This document shows positions 22,107-33,387 of a stretch of DNA of 64,000 nucleotides, in pieces. The first letter of the stretch is position 1. Each line of letters starts with the position of its first letter. Below the pieces are notes generated by a model. It searched no databases and was not told where the DNA came from. It saw only the letters and a program-made list of their open reading frames with translations. This DNA comes from Tragulus kanchil (taxonomy: Eukaryota > Chordata > Mammalia > Artiodactyla > Tragulidae). The stretch lies in the NCBI GenBank assembly GCA_022376925.1, contig JAIOJX010000028.1:70397001-70461000 (forward strand). The letters are read 5' to 3'. A program made the translations under genes and the position numbers.

Positions 22107-22515
22107 AATTCTTTTTTAAAATTTAACTACAGTAAATTTACAGTATTACCTTCATTTCAGGTGTATATCATAGTGATTTAATATTTTTATAGATTATGCT
22201 CCGTTTTAATTTATTATAAAATATTGACTGTATTTCCTGTGCTACGCATTAACATTCTTATATTTTATTTGTTTTATACCTAATAGAGTACTTCTTAATC
22301 CTCTTCCCCTGCCTTGACCCTCCTCCCACCCTCTTCTTATTGGTAACCACTAGTTTGTTCTTTACCTTTGAATTTGTTTCTATTTAGTTATAATCACTCA
22401 TTGTTTTAATATTTTGGGTGAGTTGCATATTATGCTTAGTGAGTAAATCAGAGAAAGAGTATATGTTTTCACGTATATGTGGGATCTAAAAATTTAATGA
22501 ATGAATATGACAAAT
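22107..22515 (-). mobile_element. L1: L1 3' UTR with inverted 5' piece
   Basis: From 22107 to about 22400 the sequence is antisense L1 3' UTR: 'atttcaggtgtatatcatag', 'tttcctgtgctacgcatt', 'ttggtaaccactagtttg', 'gaatttgtttctattta'. From about 22430 to 22515 the next upstream L1 segment appears in the opposite orientation ('agtaaatcagagaaagagta', 'cacgtatatgtgggatctaa'). This layout is what twin-priming retrotransposition leaves. Confidence 0.8.
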
Positions 22516-23325
22516 ATTTTTGAATTAATGAGTGAAATTTTTAAATGAGGAAGGAATAGCTTTAAAAAAAAGGTTTTATGATCAAGCAAGGAAGTTAATT
22601 TTCTGATCTTAATGTATGTCTCCTCTTTACACAGTATAATTAAATAGCAGCATGAAAAATATATGAGTCAAAATTCTCCCAATAAAATTAATTTGTAAGA
22701 ATTCAAGATGGAGTCTTAAAGGAAACTTACTGATTTATTCGGCAGCTTTTTAGGGTTAGTCTCATTCTGTACCCAATTGACTTTAATTCCTCAATGAAAT
22801 AGCTCATGTATTATAATACATAGATTTAGAACCTGACTGGAAATGAAAATAAACTACTCACATCAGTAACATGAATTATATTTCTCTGATGATGTCAACC
22901 CAGATGTCCAGGTGATTTCTCTCAAGAAATTACTAAAGGTATTTTTGTCTTATTTCCCAGTTTGTTTTGCCTGCCCTAACTTCCTGACTGCCATCAATGG
23001 CCTGTAATAGTGAATTTCTAACCTTTATCCACAGTGAAAACAAATTTATTATCTTGTCATTTTATCAGGTTTTACTTGATTTAAGGTTACTAAGAAAGGG
23101 GAACCCAGTGCATTTCTGTAAATCCTTACTAAGTAATAGGTTAAGGACTTTGTTATTATAAAGGATCATGTTCTACTGGACACACTGAATTCTTTAGTGT
23201 CTGTTCTGTTCCCCTGATAAAGAACTGGCTCACTTTGCAGATTTTAGTTCCAGAATATGCTGTGAATTCCAGGGATGGGTAGTGAAACATGATGTAAACA
23301 GTGATGTTATGTTCAGGTGTCTGTT
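22516..23325. other. Unique AT-rich DNA, no gene recognised
   Basis: I see no exon, RNA gene or repeat family here. Confidence 0.5.
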
Positions 23326-23624
23326 TGAAACGTGAGTGATAAGTCCACAAGATTTCCTAGTGTATGAGATTAAAATTATAGAGTTAGAAAGTGCTTGAAG
23401 ATAAAAATCACAAACTTAAATCTGTTTAACAGTATTTTTCAAACTGTTGTTGTGATCCAGGGGGTTACTAAATAAAATATTTTTTGAAATAAATATAATA
23501 GAAAATTGCATCAGAGACAAGTGCTGTTCTATGAAACGATGCTTCATTTGTATATTTCTTTGTTTCTAATATTAAGTGTGTTTTGGATTTGAGTAGTCAA
23601 TAAGGTTGAAATTCACTGACTCAT

Positions 23625-23830
23625 AGCTGTGACTCTCAAAATGTAGGACATAGAAGAATTTTACTAGATGCTCGTTTAAAAATAAATTTAAAAAAAAAAA
23701 AGAGAAAAGGAAGTGTGCTGATTGACTATTCCTGCCTGACAAGAGGTCCAGGACTATGTTTTATTAACAGACATCCAGAATGACTCTAATGTGGGCAGTG
23801 TTTATGTCACATTTTGAAAATCAGTGCTCT
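23625..23830. mobile_element. MER5A-like: MER5A-like hAT fragment
   Basis: Flanking ends 'gtgactctcaaaatgtagga' and 'tttgaaaatcagtgctctt' form the imperfect inverted ends expected of MER5A. 'aacagacatccagaatgact' lies between them. An A-rich tract at about 23688-23708 interrupts it. The duplicate lies at about 24714-24919. Confidence 0.6.
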
Positions 23831-24218
23831 TGTGAAAACTGAGGAAAAAACTGAGAGCGTATAACTCCCTTCTGTGGATGTAAAGGAAAATATTCTGTAT
23901 ACTAATTTTTATACCTGGGAGAAGATATTTGGGAAAATGAAACAGTATTGAATCATTAATAATTATGTGTGTATCTATATCTATATATAATATGTAGAAG
24001 TGTGATATGCAGCAGGTTCTTTAGTTGCTTGAGAAATTAAGTTTAACTGATCCTACTAGATCTCTCAGTTTGTTCAACCAAAAGATAAAGTACACTAATA
24101 GAGTTCTATTTTATTGGATATGCTATACCACGCAGTATATTTGTGTCTAAGCTTGTTTAATCACCTTGACCCTGTTCTATATCTCTTTAGAAAGACAGTT
24201 ATTGTGTCTCGCCATAGT

Positions 24219-24404
24219 TTTTCAGGTGGTGCTAATGGTAAAGGACACACCTGCCATTGCAGGAGATGTAAGAGATGCGGGTTCAGTCCCTGGGTAGGGA
24301 AGATACCCTGGAGGAGAGCAAGGCCACCCACTCCAGTATTCTTGCCTGGAGAATCCCATGGACAGAGGACCCTGACGAGGTATAGCACATAGGGTCACAA
24401 AGAG
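24219..24404 (+). mobile_element. Bov-tA: Bov-tA SINE, cut at its 3' end by a block junction
   Basis: The head 'ttttcaggtggtgctaatgg' and body 'ggaggagagcaaggccaccc' are present. The last part ('ttgggcatgactgaagcagc') is missing because block F1 ends here. The intact version follows at 25308. Confidence 0.9.
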
Positions 24405-25307
24405 CGATGTAATTGAAAACGTGAGTGATAAGTCCACAAGATTTCCTAATGTATGAGATTAAAATTATAGAGTTAGAAAGTGCTTGAAGATAAAAATCAC
24501 AAACTTAAATCTGTTTAACAGTATTTTTCAAACTGTTGTTGTGATCCAGGGGGTTACTAAATAAAATATTTTTTGAAATAAATATAATAGAAAATTGCAT
24601 CAGAGACAAGTGCTGTTCTATGAAACGATGCTTCATTTGTATATTTCTTTGTTTCTAATATTAAGTGTGTTTTGGATTTGAGTAGTCAATAAGGTTGAAA
24701 TTCACTGACTCATAGCTGTGACTCTCAAAATGTAGGACATAGAAGAATTTTACTAGATGCTCGTTTAAAAATAAATTTAAAAAAAAAAAAGAGAAAAGGA
24801 AGTGTGCTGATTGACTATTCCTGCCTGACAAGAGGTCCAGGACTATGTTTTATTAACAGACATCCAGAATGACTCTAATGTGGGCAGTGTTTATGTCACA
24901 TTTTGAAAATCAGTGCTCTTGTGAAAACTGAGGAAAAAACTGAGAGCGTATAACTCCCTTCTGTGGATGTAAAGGAAAATATTCTGTATACTAATTTTTA
25001 TACCTGGGAGAAGATATTTGGGAAAATGAAACAGTATTGAATCATTAATAATTATGTGTGTATCTATATCTATATATAATATGTAGAAGTGTGATATGCA
25101 GCAGGTTCTTTAGTTGCTTGAGAAATTAAGTTTAACTGATCCTACTAGATCTCTCAGTTTGTTCAACCAAAAGATAAAGTACACTAATAGAGTTCTATTT
25201 TATTGGATATGCTATACCACGCAGTATATTTGTGTCTAAGCTTGTTTAATCACCTTGACCCTGTTCTATATCTCTTTAGAAAGACAGTTATTGTGTCTCG
25301 CCATAGT

Positions 25308-25521
25308 TTTTCAGGTGGTGCTAATGGTAAAGGACACACCTGCCATTGCAGGAGATGTAAGAGATGCGGGTTCAGTCCCTGGGTAGGGAAGATACCCTGG
25401 AGGAGAGCAAGGCCACCCACTCCAGTATTCTTGCCTGGAGAATCCCATGGACAGAGGACCCTGACGAGGTATAGCACATAGGGTCACAAAGAGTTGGGCA
25501 TGACTGAAGCAGCTTAATGCA
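25308..25521 (+). mobile_element. Bov-tA: Bov-tA SINE, complete copy
   Basis: Complete Bov-tA: 'aggacacacctgccattgca', 'gggttcagtccctgggtagg', 'gcctggagaatcccatggac', 'agttgggcatgactgaagca'. The same insertion is also seen at 24219 (cut) and 26452. Confidence 0.92.
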
Positions 25522-26451
25522 CATGCATACCATGTGTGTAGCTGGGAAAGGACAGAGTCTTAATGACCATTTTTAGACTATATCCTGACTGTTCCTGGGA
25601 CCTCATATCTGGTTTTTGGCTTGTAGTTATGGGAGTATGCTGGGTTTTATTTCTCATCTATCCTGTAGTAATAACTCTTTCTGTATTCTGATGCAGCTCT
25701 CTTAGGGTATACCCTACTTGCTGGCTCCTGTCCATCAGAGAATGCTCACTGGTACATCTCACAGTCCTGGTTTACCTTTTATTTTTTCCGAGAATCTCAA
25801 CTAGTAGTGTGAGGATCTATTTATTTTTGCCACAGTGATTTTATCTTGAATAAATAGTGTTTGATAATGCCTATAAATTAAAACAGTAGTAGTCTTACTA
25901 GGTTCTATTAATGAATAAAATTATATCTGACTCTTGATGCATTTTAAACTAAAAGATTCTCCCAAATAGCCAGTAATTTCTTATATTTATGGACCCCTCT
26001 TTCCCTTGCTTCTGGAGGAATATAATTATAAATTAATTTTCGACATTATGAAATGTAGACATAGACTGACAGGTTTTTTTCTCTTCTAAAATAATATGGT
26101 GACAAGAAGAGAACCCTTAGGAATGCCCTGAAATCAAGGCATACTCTAATGATTTTTATTACTGTCATGACGAGTAATGATTCTCTTAAGAAGAAACATA
26201 CCTTTTTTGGAACTGAGTGAACATGCCATATTTAAACAAGCACATATGGGAGTGCTTACTTAAATATGATATGTTCATTCATATGGGGAACGTGTCATTT
26301 AGAGTAGTCCTTATTAGCAATAGGAAATGTATTAATAAATTCCCATAGATTATGCTTTTACCACGCAGTATATTTGTGCCTAAGCTTGTTTAATCACCTT
26401 GACCCTGTTCTATATCTCTTTAGAAAGACAGTTATTGTGTCTCGCCATAGT

Positions 26452-26666
26452 TTTTCAGGTGGTGCTAATGGTAAAGGACACACCTGCCATTGCAGGAGAT
26501 GTAAGAGATGCGGGTTCAGTCCCTGGGTAGGGAAGATACCCTGGAGGAGAGCAAGGCCACCCACTCCAGTATTCTTGCCTGGAGAATCCCATGGACAGAG
26601 GACCCTGACGAGGTATAGCACATAGGGTCACAAAGAGTTGGGCATGACTGAAGCAGCTTAATGCAC
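26452..26666 (+). mobile_element. Bov-tA: Third copy of the same Bov-tA
   Basis: It lies 1144 bp from the 25308 copy and is effectively identical, with identical flanks. It is a block copy and not a new insertion. Confidence 0.92.
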
Positions 26667-27659
26667 ATGCATACCATGTGTGTAGCTGGGAAAGGACAGA
26701 GTCTTAATGACCTTTTTTAGACTATATCCTGACTGTTCCTGGGACCTCATATCTGGTTTTTGGCTTGTAGTTATGGGAGTATGCTGGGTTTTATTTCTCA
26801 TCTATCCTGTAGTAATAACTCTTTCTGTATTCTGATGCAGCTCTCTTAGGGTATACCCTACTTGCTGGCTCCTGTCCATCAGAGAATGCTCACTGGTACA
26901 TCTCACAGTCCTGGTTTACCTTTTATTTTTTCCGAGAATCTCAACTAGTAGTGTGAGGATCTATTTATTTTGCCACAGTGATTTTATCTTGAATAAATAG
27001 TGTTTGATAATGCCTATAAATTAAAACAGTAGTAGTCTTACTAGGTTCTATTAATGAATAAAATTATATCTGACTCTTGATGCATTTTAAACTAAAAGAT
27101 TCTCCCAAATAGCCAGTAATTTCTTATATTTATGGACCCCTCTTTCCCTTGCTTCTGGAGGAATATAATTATAAATTAATTTTCGACATTATGAAATGTA
27201 GACATAGACTGACAGGTTTTTTTCTCTTCTAAAATAATATGGTGACAAGAAGAGAACCCTTAGGAATGCCCTGAAATCAAGGCATACTCTAATGATTTTT
27301 ATTACTGTCATGACGAGTAATGATTCTCTTAAGAAGAAACATACCTTTTTTGGAACTGAGTGAACATGCCATATTTAAACAAGCACATATGGGAGTGCTT
27401 ACTTAAATATGATATGTTCATTCATATGGGGAACGTGTCATTTAGAGTAGTCCTTATTAGCAATAGGAAATGTATTAATAAATTCCCCATAGACTTTGCA
27501 CCTTTCAAAACGATTTTATGTTTGCATGGGAATGAATGAACATTGTTAAGTATATGTATGTATATTTCATTAAAATCGTGTTGCAAGTCAGATTTTCCTG
27601 TGTGGTTTTAATATGCTTTTTTACCCAGTGAAATTATACTCAGTTCACTTAAGTCACTC

Positions 27660-28265
27660 AGTGGGTGAATACTCAGGGTTGAATTCCTTTAGGATTGACT
27701 GGCTTGATCTCCTTGCAGTCTAAGGGACTCTCCAGAGTCTTCTCCAATACCACATTTCAAATGCATAAATTCTTTAACTCTCAGTCTTCTTTATGGTGCA
27801 GCTCTCACATCCATACGTGACTCCTGAGAAAGCTATAGCTTTGACTATATGAACTTTTGTCAGCAAAATGATATCTTTGATTTTGAATACATTGTCTAGG
27901 TTTATCAAAGAAGCAAGTGCATTATTTTCATGGCTCCAGTCACTATCTGAAGTAATTTTGGAGCCCGAGAAAATAAAGTCTGTCACTGTTTCCTTTGTTT
28001 GCACATCTATTTGCTATCAAGTTATGGGACCGGTTTCCATGATCTTCGTCTTTTGAATGTTGGGTTTCAGGCCAGCTTTTTAATTCTCCACCTTCATCAA
28101 GAAACTCTTTAATTACTCTTCACTTTCTGCCATAAGGATGTTGTTATCTGCATAACTGAGGTGATTGATATTTCTCCTGGTAATCTTGATTCCAGCTTCT
28201 GCTTCATCCAGTTTGGCATGTTACATGATATAGTATGCATATAAATTAAATAAGTGGGGTGACAA
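27660..28265 (-). pseudogene. BovB: BovB fragment (antisense), RT C-terminal region
   Basis: Antisense BovB signatures: 'gattgactggcttgatctcc', 'gtctaagggactctccagag', 'tcacatccatacgtgactcc', 'ttgaatacattgtctaggtt', 'aattttggagcccgagaaaa'. On the minus strand a 76-codon frame at 27774-28004 reads a typical BovB C-terminal region ('SGSKITSDSDWSHE', 'GVTYGCESCTIKK'). Both ends of the LINE are missing and no complete domain remains. The duplicate is at 28765-29370. Confidence 0.88.
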
Positions 28266-28764
28266 TGTGTAGTAAAATTCTAAACAGCTCATATGATCCT
28301 GATTTTCAAATAAGTATTCAAGAATTTCTTGAGATGGAAGAAATCAGCCGTGTTTATATTTATAAAATAAGATGTAATTTTAATCCAGACGTTTGCTGTG
28401 CATATTCTTAGAGCATCTGACTAGCTTTATGCTTGTATTTTTTATAAGAATTTCTAAGATTAGCAATCCTTTTTAGACAAATATGAAAATATTGGCATTC
28501 AGACATACTTAAGTGATGTAATTGTATTTTGCTTTCTGCATACATAGCAGAAAGTAAATGCTTTTCCCAGGACAATTTAAAAAAAAAAAAGAAAAAGAAA
28601 ATTTCCCAGGGAAGAAATACATGTTCATCAAAAGTTAGAGCTGTCTTCTTGAGCAGCCTTCAAAGCTAAAGTAAATAAGGTGTGAACTTTAGTCAGATTT
28701 TCCTGTGTGGTTTTAATATGCTTTTTTACCCAGTGAAATTATACTCAGTTCACTTAAGTCACTC

Positions 28765-29370
28765 AGTGGGTGAATACTCAGGGTTGAATTCCTTTAGGAT
28801 TGACTGGCTTGATCTCCTTGCAGTCTAAGGGACTCTCCAGAGTCTTCTCCAATACCACATTTCAAATGCATAAATTCTTTAACTCTCAGTCTTCTTTATG
28901 GTGCAGCTCTCACATCCATACGTGACTCCTGAGAAAGCTATAGCTTTGACTATATGAACTTTTGTCAGCAAAATGATATCTTTGATTTTGAATACATTGT
29001 CTAGGTTTATCAAAGAAGCAAGTGCATTATTTTCATGGCTCCAGTCACTATCTGAAGTAATTTTGGAGCCCGAGAAAATAAAGTCTGTCACTGTTTCCTT
29101 TGTTTGCACATCTATTTGCTATCAAGTTATGGGACCGGTTTCCATGATCTTCGTCTTTTGAATGTTGGGTTTCAGGCCAGCTTTTTAATTCTCCACCTTC
29201 ATCAAGAAACTCTTTAATTACTCTTCACTTTCTGCCATAAGGATGTTGTTATCTGCATAACTGAGGTGATTGATATTTCTCCTGGTAATCTTGATTCCAG
29301 CTTCTGCTTCATCCAGTTTGGCATGTTACATGATATAGTATGCATATAAATTAAATAAGTGGGGTGACAA
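28765..29370 (-). pseudogene. BovB: Second copy of the BovB fragment
   Basis: This is the block G copy of 27660-28265, shifted by 1105 bp, with the same frame at 28879-29109. Confidence 0.88.
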
Positions 29371-29797
29371 TGTGTAGTAAAATTCTAAACAGCTCATATG
29401 ATCCTGATTTTCAAATAAGTATTCAAGAATTTCTTGAGATGGAAGAAATCAGCCGTGTTTATATTTATAAAATAAGATGTAATTTTAATCCAGACGTTTG
29501 CTGTGCATATTCTTAGAGCATCTGACTAGCTTTATGCTTGTATTTTTTATAAGAATTTCTAAGATTAGCAATCCTTTTTAGACAAATATGAAAATATTGG
29601 CATTCAGACATACTTAAGTGATGTAATTGTATTTTGCTTTCTGCATACATAGCAGAAAGTAAATGCTTTTCCCAGGACAATTTAAAAAAAAAAAAGAAAA
29701 AGAAAATTTCCCAGGGAAGAAATACATGTTCATCAAAAGTTAGAGCTGTCTTCTTGAGCAGCCTTCAAAGCTAAAGTAAATAAGGTGTGAACTTTAG

Positions 29798-30369
29798 CTT
29801 CCTAGCAGGCTTAAATTCAGAAATTGCTGACCAAATAAAATGCCCATAGCCTTCTGTCATAAGGTTTGTTCATTACCATCGTCCAGTTGCTCAGATTAGG
29901 TGTGAACTATTATAAAATTCAAAGACAGTGCTTTAAAAAGTACCACCTTAAATATTTTATTGTTCATTAGAAATCTGGATGACTCTGGTTCAGTACTTAT
30001 TCATTTCACACTGTGCAGATTAGGCAGTAAATGAAACTCTTATGAAATCAATTAAATTTAAAATCATATTTTGTGATATTATATTTCTAAAATCCTAAAT
30101 ACATATTAAATGGTAATTATTTTATTGGCTTTATATTAGGAAAATATCCATATAAGGTGATAAAAACTTTTAAAATCTTGTTGTGTCTTTTATAGCTCTT
30201 TATTAGAATCATTTAATCAGAAAACCAAGAAAGTTGCAAGATACTTCTCAGATCTCACAGTTTAGAAATCTTTTATCCCTTTTACTCTTTTTGTATTACA
30301 AGCTGCTCGATTTTCCTCTCTTTTACACTTCTCTGTTCTCATGTCCTTCACAAGATAAGAGAGGTCTTA
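29798..30369. other. Unique AT-rich DNA, no gene recognised
   Basis: No exon, RNA gene or repeat family is recognised here. Confidence 0.5.
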
Positions 30370-30640
30370 GTATAATGGTTAGATACTAAGGCTTTAATGT
30401 GAGACCAACTGGAATTGAATTCAAATGCTTGTACCACTTACGAGCTTTTTTCCTGGAGTACACTTGTTTTTTAACCTCTTTAACACTTTACTGTCTTAAC
30501 TCTTAAAAGTGAAGGCAATAAGAAGTTAAAAAAAAAAAAATAGTGTGAAATAAATAGCAAATAAGACAGTGCATGTAGAACATGCTTAACTTAGGGCCTG
30601 ACTTACAGGAATCAGTCAACAAATGTTAGCTAAAATTAGT
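30370..30640 (+). mobile_element. MIR: MIR SINE, nearly full length
   Basis: Full MIR order can be followed: 'tataatggttagatactaag', 'gaattgaattcaaatgctt', 'taccacttacgagct', 'taacctctttaacac', then after an A run 'agcaaataagacagtgcatg' and 'gtcaacaaatgttagct'. It is old and inactive. Confidence 0.85.
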
Positions 30641-30798
30641 ATATGAAAATGTAGAATTTTAAAATGAAACATAAATACAGCTGAAATTTCAAAGCCCTGG
30701 AACAATCCATAATTGCAAATACCTGTCTGTGCTAAAGTGAGACATGGATAAACCATCACCTCTGCAGTTCATAAATGTTTTTAAAAATCTGTCTTTCC

Positions 30799-31075
30799 AG
30801 GCTTCCCTCGTGGTCTAGTGGGTAAAGAGTCTGCCTTGCAGTGCAACGGGCACCAGTTCAATCCCTGGCATGGGAAGATCCCATGTGCCGCAGAGCAGCT
30901 GGACTGGTGTGTCCAGTTGTGGGCCAGCGCTCTGGCGCGCATGCGCCCAGAGCCAGTGCTCTGCAGCCAGAGAGGGCACTGTGATGGGAGGCCCACACAG
31001 GCTAAACAATTAATATGGATGAAAATAAATAAATTAAGGACCAATAAGGGAGGCCAAAATTTATGAAAAAAAAAA
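30799..31075 (+). mobile_element. Long-bodied CHR-type SINE, sense
   Basis: The order is head 'ggcttccctcgtggtctagt', 'cttgcagtgcaacgggcacc', then body 'gatcccatgtgccgcagagc', 'ctggactggtgtgtccagtt', 'gcgcgcatgcgcccagagcc' and 'gcactgtgatgggaggccca'. It ends in an A-rich tail with AAATAAAT. The flanks 'tctgtctttcca' and 'tctatttttcca' may be a decayed target duplication. Confidence 0.9.
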
Positions 31076-31090
31076 ACAAAAACAAAAAAC

Positions 31091-31850
31091 AAAAACTCTA
31101 TTTTTCCAACAGTAGAAGTGACTAGTTTCAGCTATTATAAGTGATTAGGTTAGGGTAAATTGGAAATAACTGAGTTTCAGGGTTAAGAAGGGATGCTTTA
31201 TTGCAGAGGACATTAAAGGGACAACTCAGAGGTTAATATGTGTTCACTATAATTTTGGAGCCTAAGGAGGGTAAGGTGACTGGTGGCCTAAGACTGGAGA
31301 ACAGAAGAAGACACATGATTTCACCAGGAGGGCACACCATAAACTAGTGCATAGGGGTAAAATGTGTGCATTTCTGTATCCTAAATGTGGACCGTTAAGA
31401 AAGGAACTGTCCGGGAGCACTTTAGGAATGGTATAGGCTCAGATCTTCAGATGGTTTTCTGGTGGGATGATATTATCTAGCAACTGAGAAGAAAATTGAA
31501 AATAATTAATTGGAAGAGGCACTGTTTTCTTCAGAGCTGGGATTACCCATGGGGTAAATTTCTTTAAAGATCACAAAGGGTAAAGTTATCTTTGAGCATC
31601 TTCCAGCTCAGAGAGCTCCAAAGCCAAATCATGACTAAACTACTCATGAAAAACTATATTCTCTAACTTATCACTCAGCCTGATGCTATGAGTCAGAAGT
31701 AATAGCCAATGAGTGCCAGATTAAGAAAGAAACATACACTCCTTCTATAATGCATGCTTCCAGACATTAAGGAAAATCAAATTGATGGAGAAATACAAAG
31801 TTGTATGAGTTTTGAGTTTTAGTTGTTTTCTTCAGATAATATTTAAAATG
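31091..31850. other. Unique DNA, no gene recognised
   Basis: No exon, RNA gene or repeat family is recognised. It lies between the SINE tail and the start of duplicated block H. Confidence 0.5.
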
Positions 31851-31971
31851 TTTGAAATACAGCATATTATGACTGAGAAGACATGGCAAAAAATGTACCT
31901 GCTTGAGATTTCTTGAAGGATGGGGAAACAAAAATAAACAAGTGGGATCTAATTAAACTTAAAAACTTTTT

Positions 31972-32302
31972 AAAAAACATTATTATTTCAAATATTTTAG
32001 TTACTTCAACATTAGTGCTTTTTCTGTTTTTTATTTTATTTTCCCCCCATCTTGCCTCTTTCATTTGTATTTATTTTCATCTATCTTTTGATTCTTTCAC
32101 ATGTGTGGGCCTCCCATTACAGTGGCCTCTCTCAGTGCAGAGCACTGGTTCTGGAAACATGTGCTCCAGAGCATTGGCTCACAATTGGACACACCAGTCC
32201 AGCCGTTCTGTGGCATGTGAAATCTTCCCAGGCCAGGGATCAAACTGGTGCCCCTTGCACTGCAAGGCGGACTCTTTAACTGCTGGACGATCAGGGAAGC
32301 CC
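31972..32302 (-). mobile_element. Long-bodied CHR-type SINE (antisense) in L1
   Basis: The order is T-rich tail, then 'ttttcatctatcttttgatt', 'tgtgggcctcccattacagt', 'cacaattggacacaccagtc', 'cttcccaggccagggatcaa', ending 'gatcagggaagccc'. The L1 sequence 'aacttaaaaacttttt' at about 31957-31972 is repeated as 'aacttaaaagctttt' at 32303-32317, consistent with a target duplication. The copy is at about 33057-33387. Confidence 0.9.
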
Positions 32303-33056
32303 AACTTAAAAGCTTTTGCACAGCAGAGGAAATTATAAACAAGATGAAAAGACAACCTTCAGAATGGGAGAAAGTAATAGCAAATGAAACAACTGATAAA
32401 GGATTAATCTCCAAATTATTCAAGCAGTGATGTAGCTCCATACCAGAAAACAAACAACCCAGTCAAAAAATAGGCAGAAGACGTAAATAGACATTTCTCC
32501 AAAGAAGACAATCAGATGGGTAAATAAACACATGAAAAGATGCTCAATATTGCTCATTATTAGAGAAATGTAAATCAAAACTACAATGAAGCATCACCTT
32601 ACACTGGTCAGAATGTCCATCATCAAAGAATCTATAAACAATAAATGCTAGACAGGGTGTGGAGAAAAGGGAACCCTCTTGCATTTGTTGGTGGGAATGT
32701 AAATTGATGCAGCTACTATTGAGAAAAGTATGGGGATTCCTTAAAAAAACTAGAAATAAAACTACCATATGATCCAGCAATTCCACTACTGGGCATATAT
32801 CTTGAGGAAATCATAACTGAAAGAGACACATGTACCCCAGTGTTAACTGCAGCACTATCTACAATAGCTAGGACATGGAAACAACCTAGATGTTTATCTA
32901 TAGATGAATATGTGGAAACAAAATAAACAAAAAAGTTTGAAATACAGCATATTATGACTGAGAAGACATGGCAAAAAATGTACCTGCTTGAGATTTCTTG
33001 AAGGATGGGGAAACAAAAATAAACAAGTGGGATCTAATTAAACTTAAAAACTTTTT

Positions 33057-33387
33057 AAAAAACATTATTATTTCAAATATTTTAGTTACTTCAACATTAG
33101 TGCTTTTTCTGTTTTTTATTTTATTTTCCCCCCATCTTGCCTCTTTCATTTGTATTTATTTTCATCTATCTTTTGATTCTTTCACATGTGTGGGCCTCCC
33201 ATTACAGTGGCCTCTCTCAGTGCAGAGCACTGGTTCTGGAAACATGTGCTCCAGAGCATTGGCTCACAATTGGACACACCAGTCCAGCCGTTCTGTGGCA
33301 TGTGAAATCTTCCCAGGCCAGGGATCAAACTGGTGCCCCTTGCACTGCAAGGCGGACTCTTTAACTGCTGGACGATCAGGGAAGCCC
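33057..33387 (-). mobile_element. Second copy of the SINE in L1
   Basis: This is the block H copy of 31972-32302, with the same insertion point and the same flanking duplication. Confidence 0.9.

Larger units (their letters stand above)
23326..25497 (+). repeat. Tandem duplication F1 (1089-bp offset)
   Basis: Bases about 23326-24404 recur at 24415-25493. Copy 1 ends inside a Bov-tA ('gggtcacaaagag'). About 10 bp of filler ('cgatgtaatt') follows, and then copy 2 begins at 'gaaacgtgagtg'. Copy 2 has an early substitution ('tttcctaatg' against 'tttcctagtg'). Confidence 0.97.
25216..27494 (+). repeat. Tandem duplication F2 (1144-bp offset)
   Basis: Bases about 25216-26350 recur at about 26360-27494. 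Copy 1 ends 'aattcccatagatt' where copy 2 has 'aattccccatagac', that is, one C fewer in the copy next to the junction. About 8-10 bp of filler precede 'accacgcagtat'. Since F2 begins inside the second unit of F1, the stretch 24127-24404 is present three times. Confidence 0.97.
27586..29797 (+). repeat. Tandem duplication G (1105 bp x 2)
   Basis: Bases about 27586-28690 recur as 28691-29797. The join 'actttag' to 'tcagattttcc' shares 'ag' with both parents. The copies look identical by eye over most of their length. The block spans a BovB fragment and unique DNA. Confidence 0.97.

Noticed and set aside
24161..24437. Frames with recurring peptides such as 'MGFSRQEYWSG' on the minus strand
   Set aside because: This is the well-known open frame in the Bov-tA/Bov-A body and not a gene.
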